Assembly (NCBI GenBank): GCA_019055375.1
Contig: JAHQIW010003777.1
Span: forward strand, 248,001-312,000
Source: Parelaphostrongylus tenuis
Taxonomy: Eukaryota; Nematoda; Chromadorea; Rhabditida; Metastrongylidae
Reading direction: 5' to 3'
DNA length: 64,000 nucleotides
Positions 1-10,744 of this stretch are shown in pieces. Position 1 is the first letter of the stretch, and each line of letters starts with the position of its first letter. A program made the position numbers and the translations under genes. The notes beneath the pieces are model-generated. The model was not told the origin of the DNA and ran no database searches. It was given only the letters and a program-made list of their open reading frames with translations.

Positions 1-59
1 TCGCAAGCGTAATCGATTCTCAAAGCTGTACTTATATTCTGAAAAAGCAGTTTCTTTGC

Positions 60-530
60 AGCGCAGCAGGATAGATAAATTTGATTCACATGCGCGAGTA
101 AGGTGGTCTTTGGCCAATTCACCACCGCTGGTTGAGGCAGCAACAAGCGTTACGCAGTTACCAACAGATTTTCGATCGATTTTATGCTAGTGCGAAACTT
201 TGTCATTCAAGTGGGAATTGTTTCTCCGTTTGAAAGGAAAGCACCAGATAGAACGCATGATCGTGCTACAAAAACACTAAATGTTTTTATCTTGTTATGA
301 AAACGGATAAGTTAATCATCATTATCAATATTTCAATGGAAGCTTCCCACAGTGACCCAAAAGTATTTAGATACTACGAGGTTTTCTTTACTCGTTCATA
401 TGCTCGAAAAAACGATCGATAATTGCGCAACCCCCATTACTGTCTCAGCCGGCGGTCGGTGAATTGGTCAAAGACCACCTTACTTGAGCAAGCGAACCAA
501 TCTCATTTCTCCTGCTGTGTTTCAATGGAA
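60..530. repeat. Foldback element with inverted arms
   Basis: The stretch at about 60-155 is the reverse complement of about 435-530. Both carry the landmark 'aaagaccaccttact' (forward in the right arm) and a 'gtgaattgg' block. The spacer of about 280 bp has no coding sign. The right arm is also the left end of the 1-kb repeat found again at 51540, where the left arm is absent. Confidence 0.6.
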
Positions 531-689
531 CAATCTTTTCAACATATAAGCGCAGCTTTGAGGTCAGAAAAGATAACGCTGTTGAACGATTACAAGTATT
601 CCAAAGAAAGAGCTCTGTCCGGAGGAAATATGCGCGTCTGCGGCATAGCTTTTTTTTTTTGTAAATTTCGCAGCGTTATAAGAACGTCT

Positions 690-1135
690 TCTAAAAAATC
701 GGCGGCTCGAGGCTGTAACCTGAAGTCTCAGCTTTCGCATTATTTCTAACATCAGTATGAAAACTTCTTCTCCATCGAATGAGGTCCGCTTTCATTTGTT
801 CTCTTATAATCAGAAGATACCTGAATATCTCCTCATTCGTAAAAAGCACCTTCGACAAACGAGCACAACGATGAAATGAATCCTTCGGCGAACTTTCAAG
901 CAGTTTTTCTTTGATCTTTCTGTTTAGCAAAGGAAAACGAGCAGCGTTGTAGCTGCGCAGTTTCAACTTATTTGAAAGATTTTGGAACCTCGACTCGCTG
1001 ATAACAACCTATGCGAGGCATTTTGCGCGGCAAACGATCCAGATTTCGTTGAACTTGGCCATTGCATCTTCTGAATGTTTTCCGGAGTATACGAGGTGGT
1101 AGGATGACCTTTTCTAGGACGGTCTTCATAGCTTA
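690..1135 (-). pseudogene. Mariner-like transposase relic (N-terminal half, decayed)
   Basis: Read on the minus strand, broken frames give 'EDRPRKGHP' and 'YTPENIQKM', then 'KLRSYNAARF' and 'LSKVLFTNEEIFRY'. The last corresponds to the first catalytic block of mariner-family DDD transposases (consensus-like TDE, here TNE). The helix-turn-helix start seen in the sister copy at 52368 is missing. No single frame is open throughout, and the catalytic triad is incomplete. It lies inside repeat R1 and was copied with it. A functional role is excluded by the frameshifts and truncation. Confidence 0.65.
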
Positions 1136-1214
1136 TGTTTACGATAAATAATTTAGCAAACCGAAAGTAGGCAAATATGCCTCATAAACATTTTTTAAGC
1201 TAAGCGTCGTGTGA

Positions 1215-1440
1215 TATGTTGTGGGCAAACTATGCAGCCCAATGCACATGTTTTGGCCTTAGCAGCCCGTCAGTTGGGTAGTGCATTTTGTCCTTGGCCA
1301 GTCCTCTCGGGGCAAACCAGCTCCCTACATAGAGAAGGTGCAGATGTACTACTTACACTGACGCTTGAGTCAAAATATCACTGAATGGTTGATGTTGTAC
1401 ACCCGTTTGCCCTTGGCTGGTATAGTCAGCAGTGTCACAC
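1215..1440. repeat. Foldback-superfamily half element
   Basis: This contains the conserved core of the window's foldback superfamily, an 'acatgttttggcc' block followed by a degenerate 'cctcgtcagttg' block, and then 'ggccagtcctct'. The same arrangement recurs at 13245, 33285, 52440 and 63470. Here only one arm is evident. Confidence 0.5.
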
Positions 1441-2015
1441 CTTATAGCAAATGTTGCGCCAAACAAATGCTATTTTCTTTGCGTCGCACATGTACATACT
1501 ATAGATAATACGACACCATGTAAGGATGGAACTATAAGATAAATTTATCGAATAAGTATAACACTGGATCTTGTGGATACTGCTTCAGTAATCGGAAGGC
1601 GACGTAATTAGTGTACTTATCGGCCCGAGATCGCCATGCATCCGCGACATTGCCCGTGGCGGACACCTGTCGACAAGGTGTTTGCTCAGCGGTCAAGGAA
1701 AATGGCGATGTTGGAGGGTCACGTCCTCAATGGCACTTCATTCCTCCTTTCGATCTCATTGCTTGCTCGTTTTCTTTATCTTCTTCTACTCATCTGTCGA
1801 TACTGTTAGGTGTCGAGACATCAGCTATCAATTACCCCTTCCGATCATGTATCTCGAACCAATCACTCATTTTTCGACGTCGTAATCACTCGTCCTTGGT
1901 ATTAATTTCATCGTTCTCTTGCATTCCGCAAAACAAGGTATCGATTCTGTCAGCATTCAACCGCCAAAGATTTTGGTATGGTAAGTACCTTGTGTCCAAG
2001 AAAGGGCGATAGTAG
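1441..2015. other. Unassigned AT-rich stretch
   Basis: I see no gene in this stretch. Short open frames on both strands (for example 1611-2012 plus) have no recognisable motif and no splice signals that would support them. Confidence 0.4.
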
Positions 2016-2019
2016 GACA

Positions 2020-2155
2020 TGAGCTCAGACACTGAAGCGGTTAGTATGCGCTCTCCGGAAATGGTGAAACACGGCTTCAACACCTTTTCTTGGACCGCCC
2101 GATAGCATCAAAGTTTTGCATATCTCACAACACTGTTGGATACATAATTGCAACA
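2020..2155 (+). repeat. tRNA-like SINE family 1, diverged copy
   Basis: 'actgaagcggttagtatgcg' resembles a tRNA D-arm/A-box and 'acggcttcaacacc' a decayed T-arm/B-box. The family's 3' tail follows ('aaagttttgcatatctcac', then a decayed 'cattgggtata' block). The family is defined by better copies at 59258, 19147 and 53977. Confidence 0.4.
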
Positions 2156-2489
2156 TAATAACACCCTATAAGACGAACAGAATGAAAAGAATTCCTGTAG
2201 TAACTGGACCAATCGCTCCTCCTGCGCTCAATCTAATACAGATGACTGTGATTTTGATTCTACAAGTCTATCTACATATGTCTTACTGCACTTATGAGAG
2301 TATTATATTGTTATAATTACAAATCCGAGGACGCTGAGTAGTATGCAATACTCTACATCCTCACACGAGAGTCGTGTTCCACTCATACCGGGGATGCGTG
2401 CAACCACTACTACCACCAAGGCCACCGTTTGTCAGCTACCAAAGGAAAAGCTCAACAGTTGACGGTTCCGATGACTAATATCGAAAAAA

Positions 2490-2625
2490 GTGGTATCACA
2501 GCGGTGGCCTCGGCGGTGCGATTGGCTGGCACGCGCCCTCGGCAACACTGGAACGGTGGTTGAACCCCACCTGGTACCGAAAGTTTTGCAAATCACCCAG
2601 CATCTTTGGATATATAGTTCAAATT
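2490..2625 (+). repeat. tRNA-like SINE family 1, diverged copy
   Basis: A tRNA-like core spans about 2506-2580, with 'ggtgcgattggctggcacgcg' as a decayed A-box and 'ggttgaacccc' close to the B-box consensus GGTTCGANTCC. The family tail 'aaagttttgcaaatcaccca' and 'tttggatatat' follow. It sits immediately downstream (in minus-strand gene sense) of the PHD-like exon. Confidence 0.5.
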
Positions 2626-2653
2626 TGGGTGAAAATTTAGGGTAAAGACATAC

Positions 2654-2875
2654 GTAGTCCGAAACTTGGCAATTACGGCTTGCCCAATGCGAAAGATTTC
2701 ACCCAGCATACATGATTCACACATTGGGCGACTCTTCACGGTACTTGAACTCTCCCGCTGTTGATCTCGATAAACCAGTGTCAGACAGCTTCCGTGGAAT
2801 GATCTCACACATTGGTGACATCTGATTAAAGCTTCTTCTTCTGAACACATACAGATTATTTTCCAGAATTTGAAT
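2654..2875 (-). CDS. Candidate exon encoding a PHD-finger-like segment
   Basis: The exon is bounded on the minus strand by an acceptor-like 'tattttctag' and a strong donor 'gtatgt'. One frame is open throughout, about 73 codons. It contains 'CSEEEALIRCHQC', then 'FHGSC' and 'CESC', which resembles a Cys/His zinc-binding PHD finger (C-x2-C, F-H-x2-C, C-x2-C). It continues into 'GEIFRIGQAVIAKFRTTY', which could begin a chromatin-reader or linker region. PHD fingers bind histone tails in nuclear chromatin proteins. The first Cys pair is not canonical in this exon (C-M-C) and may lie partly in an upstream exon. No neighbouring exon was found nearby, so the gene identity is unknown. It could be a relic, but the intact frame and splice sites favour a host gene. 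Confidence 0.5.
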
Positions 2876-2879
2876 CTAG

Positions 2880-3344
2880 AAAATACCTAATTTGAACCGA
2901 AAAAGGAAGATAAGTCAAGGATCTGACTGAACGCTAACCTTCCTAGTGGCAATTTTCCTCAGAAAACAAGAGCCAACAAAAGTCAACCCATTCGTGATCG
3001 AGCATTTTTCAGTGGAGAGAGTCATTCCCTTAGACTTTCAGTATTCATTAGATAGCTTAAATAAAGAAGATAACATAATATTTGATTCTTTCTAAGAGCC
3101 GGACTATAGCAGCGAAAAGAAGCTATTTTTTACAGTTTTCTTAATTCGTTCCGCGAGGGTCTGTGGCTGACATTTCACCGAACATTCAACAAAAATTTGA
3201 TAGCAGAAATCTTGTTAATCCCGGAATTCGGTTTGAATTTCAATAGATTTTCACAGGGTGCTGTAAGAGCGACAAGAAAATTACGTTTCACGCTTAGAAT
3301 TTTCTTCGCATTTGAGATTCATTTATGAACATGCATGTGCACAT
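2880..3344. other. Unassigned AT-rich stretch
   Basis: No gene or clear repeat boundary is visible. If the PHD-like exon belongs to a minus-strand gene, this would be intron upstream of it. Confidence 0.4.
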
Positions 3345-3671
3345 GTGCATATACATAAAATAAAGGATAAAGCTCTCGGCGTTAATCAATCCCTGAGGGA
3401 TGCGCCATGCATTCGACTTCAATTTTTAACTTCGTTTGAGGTGATTGAATGCACATCTGGCCTTTACAATGACTCGCGGTGGCCTCCCGTCTGAACCGAG
3501 TCAGTGCTGCTTATCCTCCCAGACAAGTCTGAGACCTGTCTGGTACCAATTTACCGACCCCGGAGGGATGGATGGCTTGGTGAGCCATGAGCGCGAGATC
3601 GAACCAGTGACCTCGTGTGCGACGCAGGGCACCTCTAACCACTGCGCCACATGCGCTCGTGCATATACATA
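3345..3671 (-). repeat. tRNA-derived SINE family 2 with 13-bp target duplication
   Basis: On the minus strand the element begins near 3658 with 'tggcgcagtggttagag', a good Pol III A-box, and has 'ggttcgatctc' as B-box. A 5S/tRNA-unrelated body of about 230 bp follows, ending in 'atcctttattt'. It is flanked by the 13-bp direct repeat 'gtgcatatacata' at 3345-3357 and 3659-3671, so the element is 3358-3658. Sister copies lie at 4845-5105 and 36373-36668, also on the minus strand. Such elements are copied by a partner LINE and do not encode protein. Confidence 0.85.
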
Positions 3672-3790
3672 TACATACATATATACATATGTATATATAC
3701 ATATATGCATATATGTGCACGTACATGCATGTACATATATCTACATATATAAATACATGTACAAATATATATATTTATTTATGTATAAAA
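3659..3790. repeat. Microsatellite of ATAC/ATGT type
   Basis: Alternating 'atacat', 'atatac' and 'gtacat' units fill this stretch directly after the SINE. The run begins inside the SINE's target-site copy, so it may have expanded from that duplicated sequence. Confidence 0.8.
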
Positions 3791-3794
3791 TAAG

Positions 3795-4840
3795 ACCTCT
3801 TTCGCTGGACAAAAATTATTCATAAGAGTGCTGCTAATCATTCAAAAGCTCAAATATGTAGCAACTGCGCTACATGGCCGTTTTTTGGAAATAACGTTCT
3901 ATAACGCTGCAAAGTTCAAAATAAAATTATGCCTTGAATCGGCAGAGTAATTCTACTGCTACTTCGCTAGAAGCATGAAAAGTTACCGTTCTCTTGTCAC
4001 CGTGTAGAGAAATCTTGTAATATCAGAGTCATACGTTTGATCTCCAGTTTCTTTCAAAGCCGAGATAAAATTCCTAATCGAATGACAAAAATCGCCCCTC
4101 AAACTTGACGCGAAAACGTATTTTTGAAACTCCTGCATTCTACGAAGTTGTAAAAAAAACTTTGTTCTATAATTCCATAGATGCTTTCTATTGTTGTCAT
4201 TTTATATAACCAAATCAGCCTGCTATAAAGTTTAAGCAAAGGGCTCACTATTTCAGAGATGATACGTAAGCTTTTCGCTCTTACACTACGCTACTCAATA
4301 AGGACCTTTTGAAATTCAAATACAATTTCGAAATCATAGAAATTTATGTCACGAAATGATTATTGAACTTTTGTTGGAAATCTGCTAAAAGCCAAGCACA
4401 GACCGTAGTCGAGCCAAAAATTTGCGCCAGGTGCAAGACGTAATTTTATTCAGATATTAGAGATATTATCAAAGTCGCCGTTTTTCGAGCTATCGAATGA
4501 TTAGCAAAAGTCTAGTGAAAAAATCTGGGCTTGACGAGAAAACTCACAAGATTTCCGCTGTACCCAATTTGGGAAAATTAGCATCAAAGTGTTAAAGTAA
4601 AAATAGAATTAGCAAGATCAAGAAAGTACTTGTGTCTTCACATTCGCAGCAGAATGGCAGGTGCGATCGTCGATCGTCGACCAGTGGAGCCATCTTTCTT
4701 ATCACAATGTGAGTGGCAACGAGTGTATGCTTGCTTTATCTATAAAAGTCAATAACTGCGTGGGTCAAGGGGTAAAAAAAGGTAATAATGCTAAGAAAAC
4801 TAACAAAATCTTTCCTAAGTTGAATATGAGAACATCTCTT
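3795..4840. repeat. Degenerate dispersed ~0.2-kb modules
   Basis: Fragments of the window-wide module are visible. Examples are 'aaaataaaattatg', 'ttacgctgcaaag'-like blocks and 'ctatcgaatgattagcaaaagtc' followed by 'gcttgacgagaaa'. The same order of blocks recurs at 6840, 45990 and 54750. No coding sequence was recognised. Confidence 0.4.
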
Positions 4841-4844
4841 AGCG

Positions 4845-5105
4845 CTGATAAGTTCTTGAGGAATGCTCCATGCTCTCAACTTCATTAAGCATCGTCTAAG
4901 GTGATTTCAATGCACATTTGGCCTTTGCAATGACTCGCCGTAGGATAACAATGTTCCAACTAAGTATACTATCCTCACAGACAAGTCTGGCACCATTTGT
5001 CGACCCTGGTGAGATTAGGATGTTTGGCCAACGTTGGTCGTGAGATTTGACCATCTATCACGTGATGCGTCACGCAGAGTACTCTTAACCACTGCGTCAC
5101 ATGGG
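4845..5105 (-). repeat. tRNA-derived SINE family 2, diverged copy
   Basis: This aligns by eye with 3370-3658: 'gaatgctccatgc', 'aatgcacatttggcctttgc', 'caatgactcgc', 'cagacaagtctg' and 'ccactgcgtcacatg' occur in the same order. The B-box is damaged. I could not find a clean target-site duplication, so it is older than the 3358 copy. Confidence 0.75.
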
Positions 5106-5750
5106 CCCAATTTTGGAGTCAGGTATTAGAGTGATCAAATGCTAACATTTCACAACTCTATGAATTTTTATTTTGATGCTTTAACTATGGTATCATTTCA
5201 CAGATATTCTCCTTCGGATGGGGAAGGGCGAACAACAATTCAGCATGATTAAGTTCGTATCATTAATGCTCATGATGGTTGTTGTACATGTGTGTCTATA
5301 TTTTGATACATTTAGGTTGTTCGTTATAAGGATAGATTTTATCCCAAATTCCGCGTGCGGGACAAATCAAGACGAGTCAAAGAACAGTACTCTATCGCAA
5401 AGCATACAAGCAACGACTCAACTATCACTGAAACTGAAACATGATGCATTGGTCGATCAAAGGTATCATCAGTAAAAAGCGAACAACCTCAGCTTGGGAA
5501 GAGGAAGGGTACGCGGTTTCCTTTTCATAAAAGAATATCCTAGAAACGTAACGTTGCAGAGCTCATATTTCAACTTCACCCACATTCACAGATGATGTCC
5601 ATTCTTACCGCGCGCCAAGCTATTCACGTTTGGAAACCTACCTAGACTACTACCAAAACCTTATCACCCCCCCCCCCCCCCTCCCCCTTCTCCTACATCG
5701 CTTCCCTCCGAAGAAGCTGATGGAAAAGGTACATCATTTCACTGCAAGAT
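5106..5750. other. Unassigned stretch with a 15-C tract
   Basis: An 85-codon open frame at 5218-5475 has a hydrophobic stretch but no recognisable family, splice support or repeat in the window. An uninterrupted run of C occupies 5667-5681, followed by more pyrimidines. Confidence 0.4.
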
Positions 5751-5754
5751 GAGC

Positions 5755-6780
5755 TACAACAAGCAAAGATGATATCGAAACCTAAATGCACGCTGTCCAA
5801 ATAGCACTGGACAACTACAATACAGCAGCAGTTCGCCTCGACCCTAACACACCGCTACTAGAGCAAATCCAAACACGAGTCGAGGCTAATACGAAAAAAA
5901 AACAACTAATCTGATCAATAGTACAACAGTCCATCGAATCAAGCTTCTGAAACTTTTGGATGAGTTGGAACGCACAACCAACATCCTCACGGACGCCATA
6001 AATAGTATACAGTGAAACTTATCTAATGCATCGCTGAAGTGCCAACATTAACCTTACCTCCAATTCCAGTACCGAAATTTAGCGGGCAAACTTGGTAATG
6101 GGACTCATTCTGGGGAGTATTTGAGCACACCGTACACTTACGACCCAAAGATAATTTTTTGAAGATGAATTATCGAAGCCCTTCAAGGAGAGCCCAAAGA
6201 AATAACTAAACTTTATAATGTGTTATAAGAATCATATCCCTTGGTAATATCCCAATTTAAAGAAAATTATGGGAATCAGCAAAGCATCATTAAACAGCTT
6301 TTTGCGAAAATTACGCACACTCGAAGCCCAAATTTCTCGCCTAAGGATTAAAAAAACTTTGCGACTCACTTTATTCTAGTGCCAAGTAGTTGAAGCAAGA
6401 GGGAAAACTGATAGATGGTACGATTCTGCAACAGCTACTGCTTGAGAAGTTCACAAAAGATATCCAACGCCACGTTAAACAGAAAAGACGTCAAAGATAA
6501 GGAGCGTGGTTGACGGAAGAAATGCTGGCAAGTATCAAAGAATGCATTAAAGAGGAACTTGAACTTCAAAACCAAGTGCGCGAAAAAGTCAACCTCAGAT
6601 ATGATGTCAGGGACACAGATGTTGGAACTCCTCCACAAGACCATTCAAGTTAGCAGAAAATAGTAATAAGAAAACCGGGCTTCTATTGCGAAAAGCAAAA
6701 TCACCAAAAGAAAGCATAGTGGCACATGCAAATGATGTGGGGTTGCTGCACCTGCCAAGTCCAGAGAATTTTGTTTTACC
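5755..6780 (+). pseudogene. BEL/Pao-type LTR-retrotransposon gag relic
   Basis: Pieced across broken frames, the plus strand reads 'NTAAVRLDPNTPLLEQIQTR', then 'PPIPVPKFSGQTW' and 'WDSFWGVFEHTVH', then 'ALQGEP', 'KENYGNQQ' and 'LFAKITHTRSPN'. This is the order seen in gag proteins of nematode and insect BEL/Pao elements: a P-F-G-x-W-F segment then an E-G-E/A segment of the DUF1759 type. A decayed C-x2-C/H zinc-knuckle-like area lies near 6680-6740. At least one in-frame stop falls between 'QTW' and 'WDSF', and several frameshifts occur, so the gene is dead. No protease, reverse transcriptase or LTR was found next to it. The left part of block A begins right after it. Confidence 0.7.
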
Positions 6781-7019
6781 ACATTCAAAAGCTCAAAATT
6801 CAAATAATCTAAACTAAATAAATTATTAGAATCTATGAAACTTAGGCTATTAAATGATTACTAAAAGTCGATAGAAAAAACTTTGTTCAGCGAGAAATGT
6901 TTGAATGAGGAATATTTTTGCTGTTACAGCGCAATAAAAAAAACCTTGAAAATGAATACATTCTTAATTATTTTGAGATTCAAGCTACTGAAAGGATTAT
7001 ACAGACACAAAGAAGAAGG

Positions 7020-8031
7020 TTTATAATGAATTCTTAAAATTGCCTCCTTTGACGTTTATGCATTTGTAAAGTCGCTTGCGAAATTTCTGACGATGCTCGC
7101 ACAGATATGCACTCTAATTTCGTTCAAGCGCGTGTCATGGTCGTTTCAAGCTAGTCTACGGTAGAAGCGAGCAGCCGAGACCTTTCCTTCCAGTATGGAC
7201 CAAGGAAAAATCCACTGTGTTGATTTCTGGCGACCTTGACGGCCAAATGTCTCTGCCCGAATAAGACGTGGAAACAGTCCTTGACAAATGACAATCGTTG
7301 AGCAGGTTGATGCAGGAGCCTGCTCCTATTCAAGCGTAAATCCGCCGGCGCCAAAAGTGTTGGGTACTCCAAGATTCCAGTATGCCCCATAAAACTTTCT
7401 GCTGCTAGCTGGCAGCGTTAAATTTGACGTGTCCGTTCACATTGATAAAGACCAAGGCGTCTTTTTTGTGACGCTAATGTCAGTTTAGACAATCACACAC
7501 GCCGAAGAAAGAATGCGGCTTATGAATTCTGCTACTGCAATTAAGAAGATAACGGCGATTCTGGCGATTTTGGAGTGATTCGACCGTGAATATTCTCTTA
7601 TCCGTAAAAAGCACCTTCGACAAGCGAATACCAGCTATCAAACGAGTCGTTCGACGAGTTTGAAGGCCAATTTTCTTTTATCGCCTTGTCCAGAGAGTAA
7701 AAACGAACGATCTTGCAGCTGCGCGGCTTCAGCTTATTTTTGACAATGTTCCGACGCTCCACCCGCTGATACCCAACTTCTTTGCCCTTTTGCGCATCAA
7801 ACGCTCCAGATTCCGTTGAATCTGGCAACGGATTTTTCGAAATGTTTTCTGGAGTAGAAGAAATGGCGCGACGAAGTTTCAGAATACGCTTCTCATTTCC
7901 CTCAGTCTCTTCGAAACGTTTCATGGCTCTGTAGAAATCTGCTAGTTTGAAACCAGTCATCTCAGCAATGTCGGCCGTTTTTTCCGACTTATGCAGCTCA
8001 ACTACTGCGATACATTCATCTTACGAGCCAT
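7020..8031 (-). pseudogene. Mariner-like transposase pseudogene in block A, copy 1
   Basis: The likely start is ATG at 8031 on the minus strand. Broken frames then give 'AVVELHKSEKTADIAEMTG', 'FKLADFYRAMKRFEETEGNE', 'STPENI' and 'KKLGISGWSVG', an N-terminal double helix-turn-helix of mariner type. Next comes 'LSKVLFTDKRIFTVES', the first catalytic-Asp block. The region 7390-7020 would be the C-terminal half but is heavily decayed. Family members are about 340-350 residues and cut and paste DNA with a D,D(34)D core. At least three frameshifts and stops occur. The sister copy lies at 54935-55929. No terminal inverted repeats were identified. Confidence 0.75.
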
Positions 8032-8469
8032 AACTTAAGCACAACTGAAAATAGGCAAATAGATAAAACACATTCTGGACAAAAATTAAATAAGGAATTC
8101 AATAAAATCGTCAAAATTGGTTAAAAAAACATCACATCATTGCTAAGAGTCAGAAAATATAAAATTATCAGAACTTCTTTCGCATCACATGGTATAGTGG
8201 AAAGATAATATGGTAGAAATATGTAGTACAGTAGAAATTTATAGGACCGACTTTCGGTTAAGCTCGGTGTTGATCAAACTATTGCTTTCTCCGGACTCTC
8301 ATTAAATCCGCTGAATTAAGCGAGGGAAACTGAGCACACTCTCCACATCAACATTTTTGATATGTAGACACTTTTACGATATGTTACTTCAATTTTTTTT
8401 CACTTTTCGTTCCGAGTGTTTCTGAGGCCCCATTCAAGACAATATAATCTAATAACATATCTTTAGCTT

Positions 8470-8830
8470 CTGATGAGATTGTTTATGGCACTTATACAGT
8501 GTAATACACGTCGTTCAGCATTTAACGCCTCCTTAGTACATTGCTTTGAGCGATATCTTAAAAACACTAGCAACGAAAGGTGTGAGTCATGGTGACCAGC
8601 CACGAGCAGTCGAGTGTACAACACTGCTCGATTGGTGAATTTATCACTTGACAGTGCGTGTAAGAATTTCGGTATTCTATGAAGTGGACATCACCCCGCG
8701 GAACTGACTGAACCGAAAGAGACTGTGCAACTGACGAGGGTGCAATGCAGAAACATGTGTATTGCCCTGTATAAGCCATGTATATAAGAGCCATAGGAAA
8801 AACTATTGCATAGTTTAATAATTCTCAGCT
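8470..8830. repeat. Foldback element P4 in block A, copy 1
   Basis: The left arm has 'acttatacagtgtaatacacgt', and the right arm carries the near reverse complement ('acatgtgtattgccctgtataag'). The inner blocks 'cagcatttaacgcctcc' and 'actgacgagggtgcaatgcag' also pair. The middle contains 'cagtcgagtgtacaacactgctcg', found in other foldbacks at 13330, 33440 and 63620. Confidence 0.6.
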
Positions 8831-10740
8831 CCAAAAGACGTCTGGTTTCGTCTTGTTTGGTGAGCTGACCTTTATGATAGGTTTGGGAATAAAGCTTCAT
8901 CCAGCGAAACATTGGCCGACAATAATAAAAACGCACGGCCAGTGGACAACATGCTTTATCATGAATGCTACGAGATGGAAAAAAAAGGCTTTCCTAGTAA
9001 ACAAAAACAACTTCGAACTCATCGTAATTCATGCGAGGGGCCGCGGCTCGAGTGGATGTGATATTGATAACGGAGCGCGTGGAGCCGAGCTTCACGTCCC
9101 ACATTTCCAGCAGTCAACAAAAATGCCCCATGGAACGCCACAGCAAGGCTATCCTCAAGATTTCAAGGAGACTCGCTCAACCACTATCCTACTTCCTTCA
9201 AGAAAAAAAAAAACGAAAGCGAAAAGAATCTTAGAAGTACTGGCATTCACACAGTTGAAGAAAACATTGTGTTGATGGATCAAATAAAGTGCTAAAAAAA
9301 GAATGTCAATAATGGTTTAACCTAGGATCGCGAAGGAAATCGCCTCTGCACACTGCAATGCGCTGCCGACGGATGATTTTCGTGACTAAATTAAAGTTTT
9401 TTTTTGATTCCGGAGATAATTTTAGGTTGCTTGTAGACACCTCACGCTTTGCTTTACACGTCCGTATACTTTCGATGCAAATACAACTCTTATGCGTTGC
9501 TGAAAAGTTCCCTCTCCGTACCTTTGTACGCTTCTAGGCATTCATCAAATGCAGTACGTTGTACAAGGAATATTATGACACAAATCTTTTGTCTTTGATA
9601 GATCTTATTATACATAATACTCACGAGCTAACGTAGTGACTGAAAATCAGAAAACCTTGAATAGTTCGTCAAAAATTATGTTTCACAGTGCATGCAGCGC
9701 CAGGTCAACGATAGGAAAGCGTAAAAGCTTTTTAAGGACAAAGCTTTTTTCGTGGAAAAAGATTTTCCTACAGACTTCTAGTAGCCAACCGATAGCATGA
9801 ATTTCAGCAATAGCAATACTTTACGGGGTTTTTTAGAAAAGGTTTTAGTGCGCTGTAACAGCATAAGCAAATTATGTTTCAGACTCAGTTCTTTGTTCGC
9901 TTGGTTGGAGTCTCTGCATAGCTTTCCGTTCAAAGTTCAGTAGCCATTTGATAGCATAGTTTATGGTAATTGGAAAACTTTCTTTTGTTGCAAAAGTTGC
10001 TGTAAGCTTCCTCATAGCTTGTTGTAAGAGCAGAGAATATATGACGTTTCACTCTTAGATTTATTTGATCATAAAAGACATATATGCATCAAAAGTGTGT
10101 GAACATATAGAGGCAACTGTGCTCCATCAAAAATGAACTAAATCTAACATTTCGTTACGACAGAAAAACTTTTTTCAAACAGAACGAATCGCGTTTTCTC
10201 TGATGGTTCGGCACGTAGCGATTTCAATTATTGCTCCAAAAGATGCTATTTTCGTTATCTACTTGGAAATTATTTCATAATGAAAGAGTTTTTGAGTTCA
10301 ACGTAAATGTAGAAAAGACTACGCTCTATCATTCTTTAAATATTGGCTTTTTGATTTCACGTAGCAAATAAACATGCTTTGAATTACCAGCCAATGGATA
10401 ACTAATTTGAGTGTAAAACGTAATCTTTTTCACTCTTACAGCGCTCCATGAAAACTTATTCAAGATCGAACTAAGATTTAAAATCATAAAAATTTTTTAG
10501 ATCAAAGGTTTCTCTAATTTTCAACAAAAATGGATGAGAAGCCAAGCACAGCTTTACAAATATTAAACGTTAAAGATAAAACGCAATCCTTTTACTGCTG
10601 TTAAAGTGCATTAAAAATACCTTTATAGGAAATAGATATAGTACTTTAACTGCTATTTCTCATCTAGTAAAAATACCCTGTCTGGCAAAGAAGTCAAGAA
10701 AAGAACCAAAGAAAAAAGGAAGAAAAGAAAGGAAGAGCAA
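8831..10740 (+). repeat. Non-coding middle of block A, copy 1
   Basis: This holds only repeat sequence shared with 56690-58400, including several degenerate ~0.2-kb modules ('ttacagcgctccatgaaaac', 'gtttcactcttag', 'aaatgattactaa'-like blocks). The 140-codon open frame at 8853-9275 is disrupted in the sister copy and is not supported as a gene. Confidence 0.5.
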
Positions 10741-10744
10741 AAGA

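Larger units (their letters stand above)
425..1440 (+). repeat. Dispersed repeat R1, copy 1 (copy 2 at 51540-52625)
   Basis: This kilobase aligns by eye with 51540-52625 in the same orientation. Shared landmarks run in order: 'gcaacccccattac', 'caaagaccacctt', the mariner-like relic, 'cagcccaatgcac' and 'caaaatatcactgaatggtt'. The copies differ by many substitutions and indels. In particular this copy has lost the N-terminal part of the transposase relic. The 1-425 flank is not shared. Confidence 0.75.

Noticed and set aside
3445..3825. 126-codon plus-strand open frame
   Set aside because: It runs through the antisense strand of a SINE and then a microsatellite (Tyr/Ile/Thr-rich), so it is a shadow.
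8853..9275. 140-codon plus-strand frame in block A
   Set aside because: The homologous stretch at 56720-57000 is interrupted and there is no motif; treated as repeat DNA.
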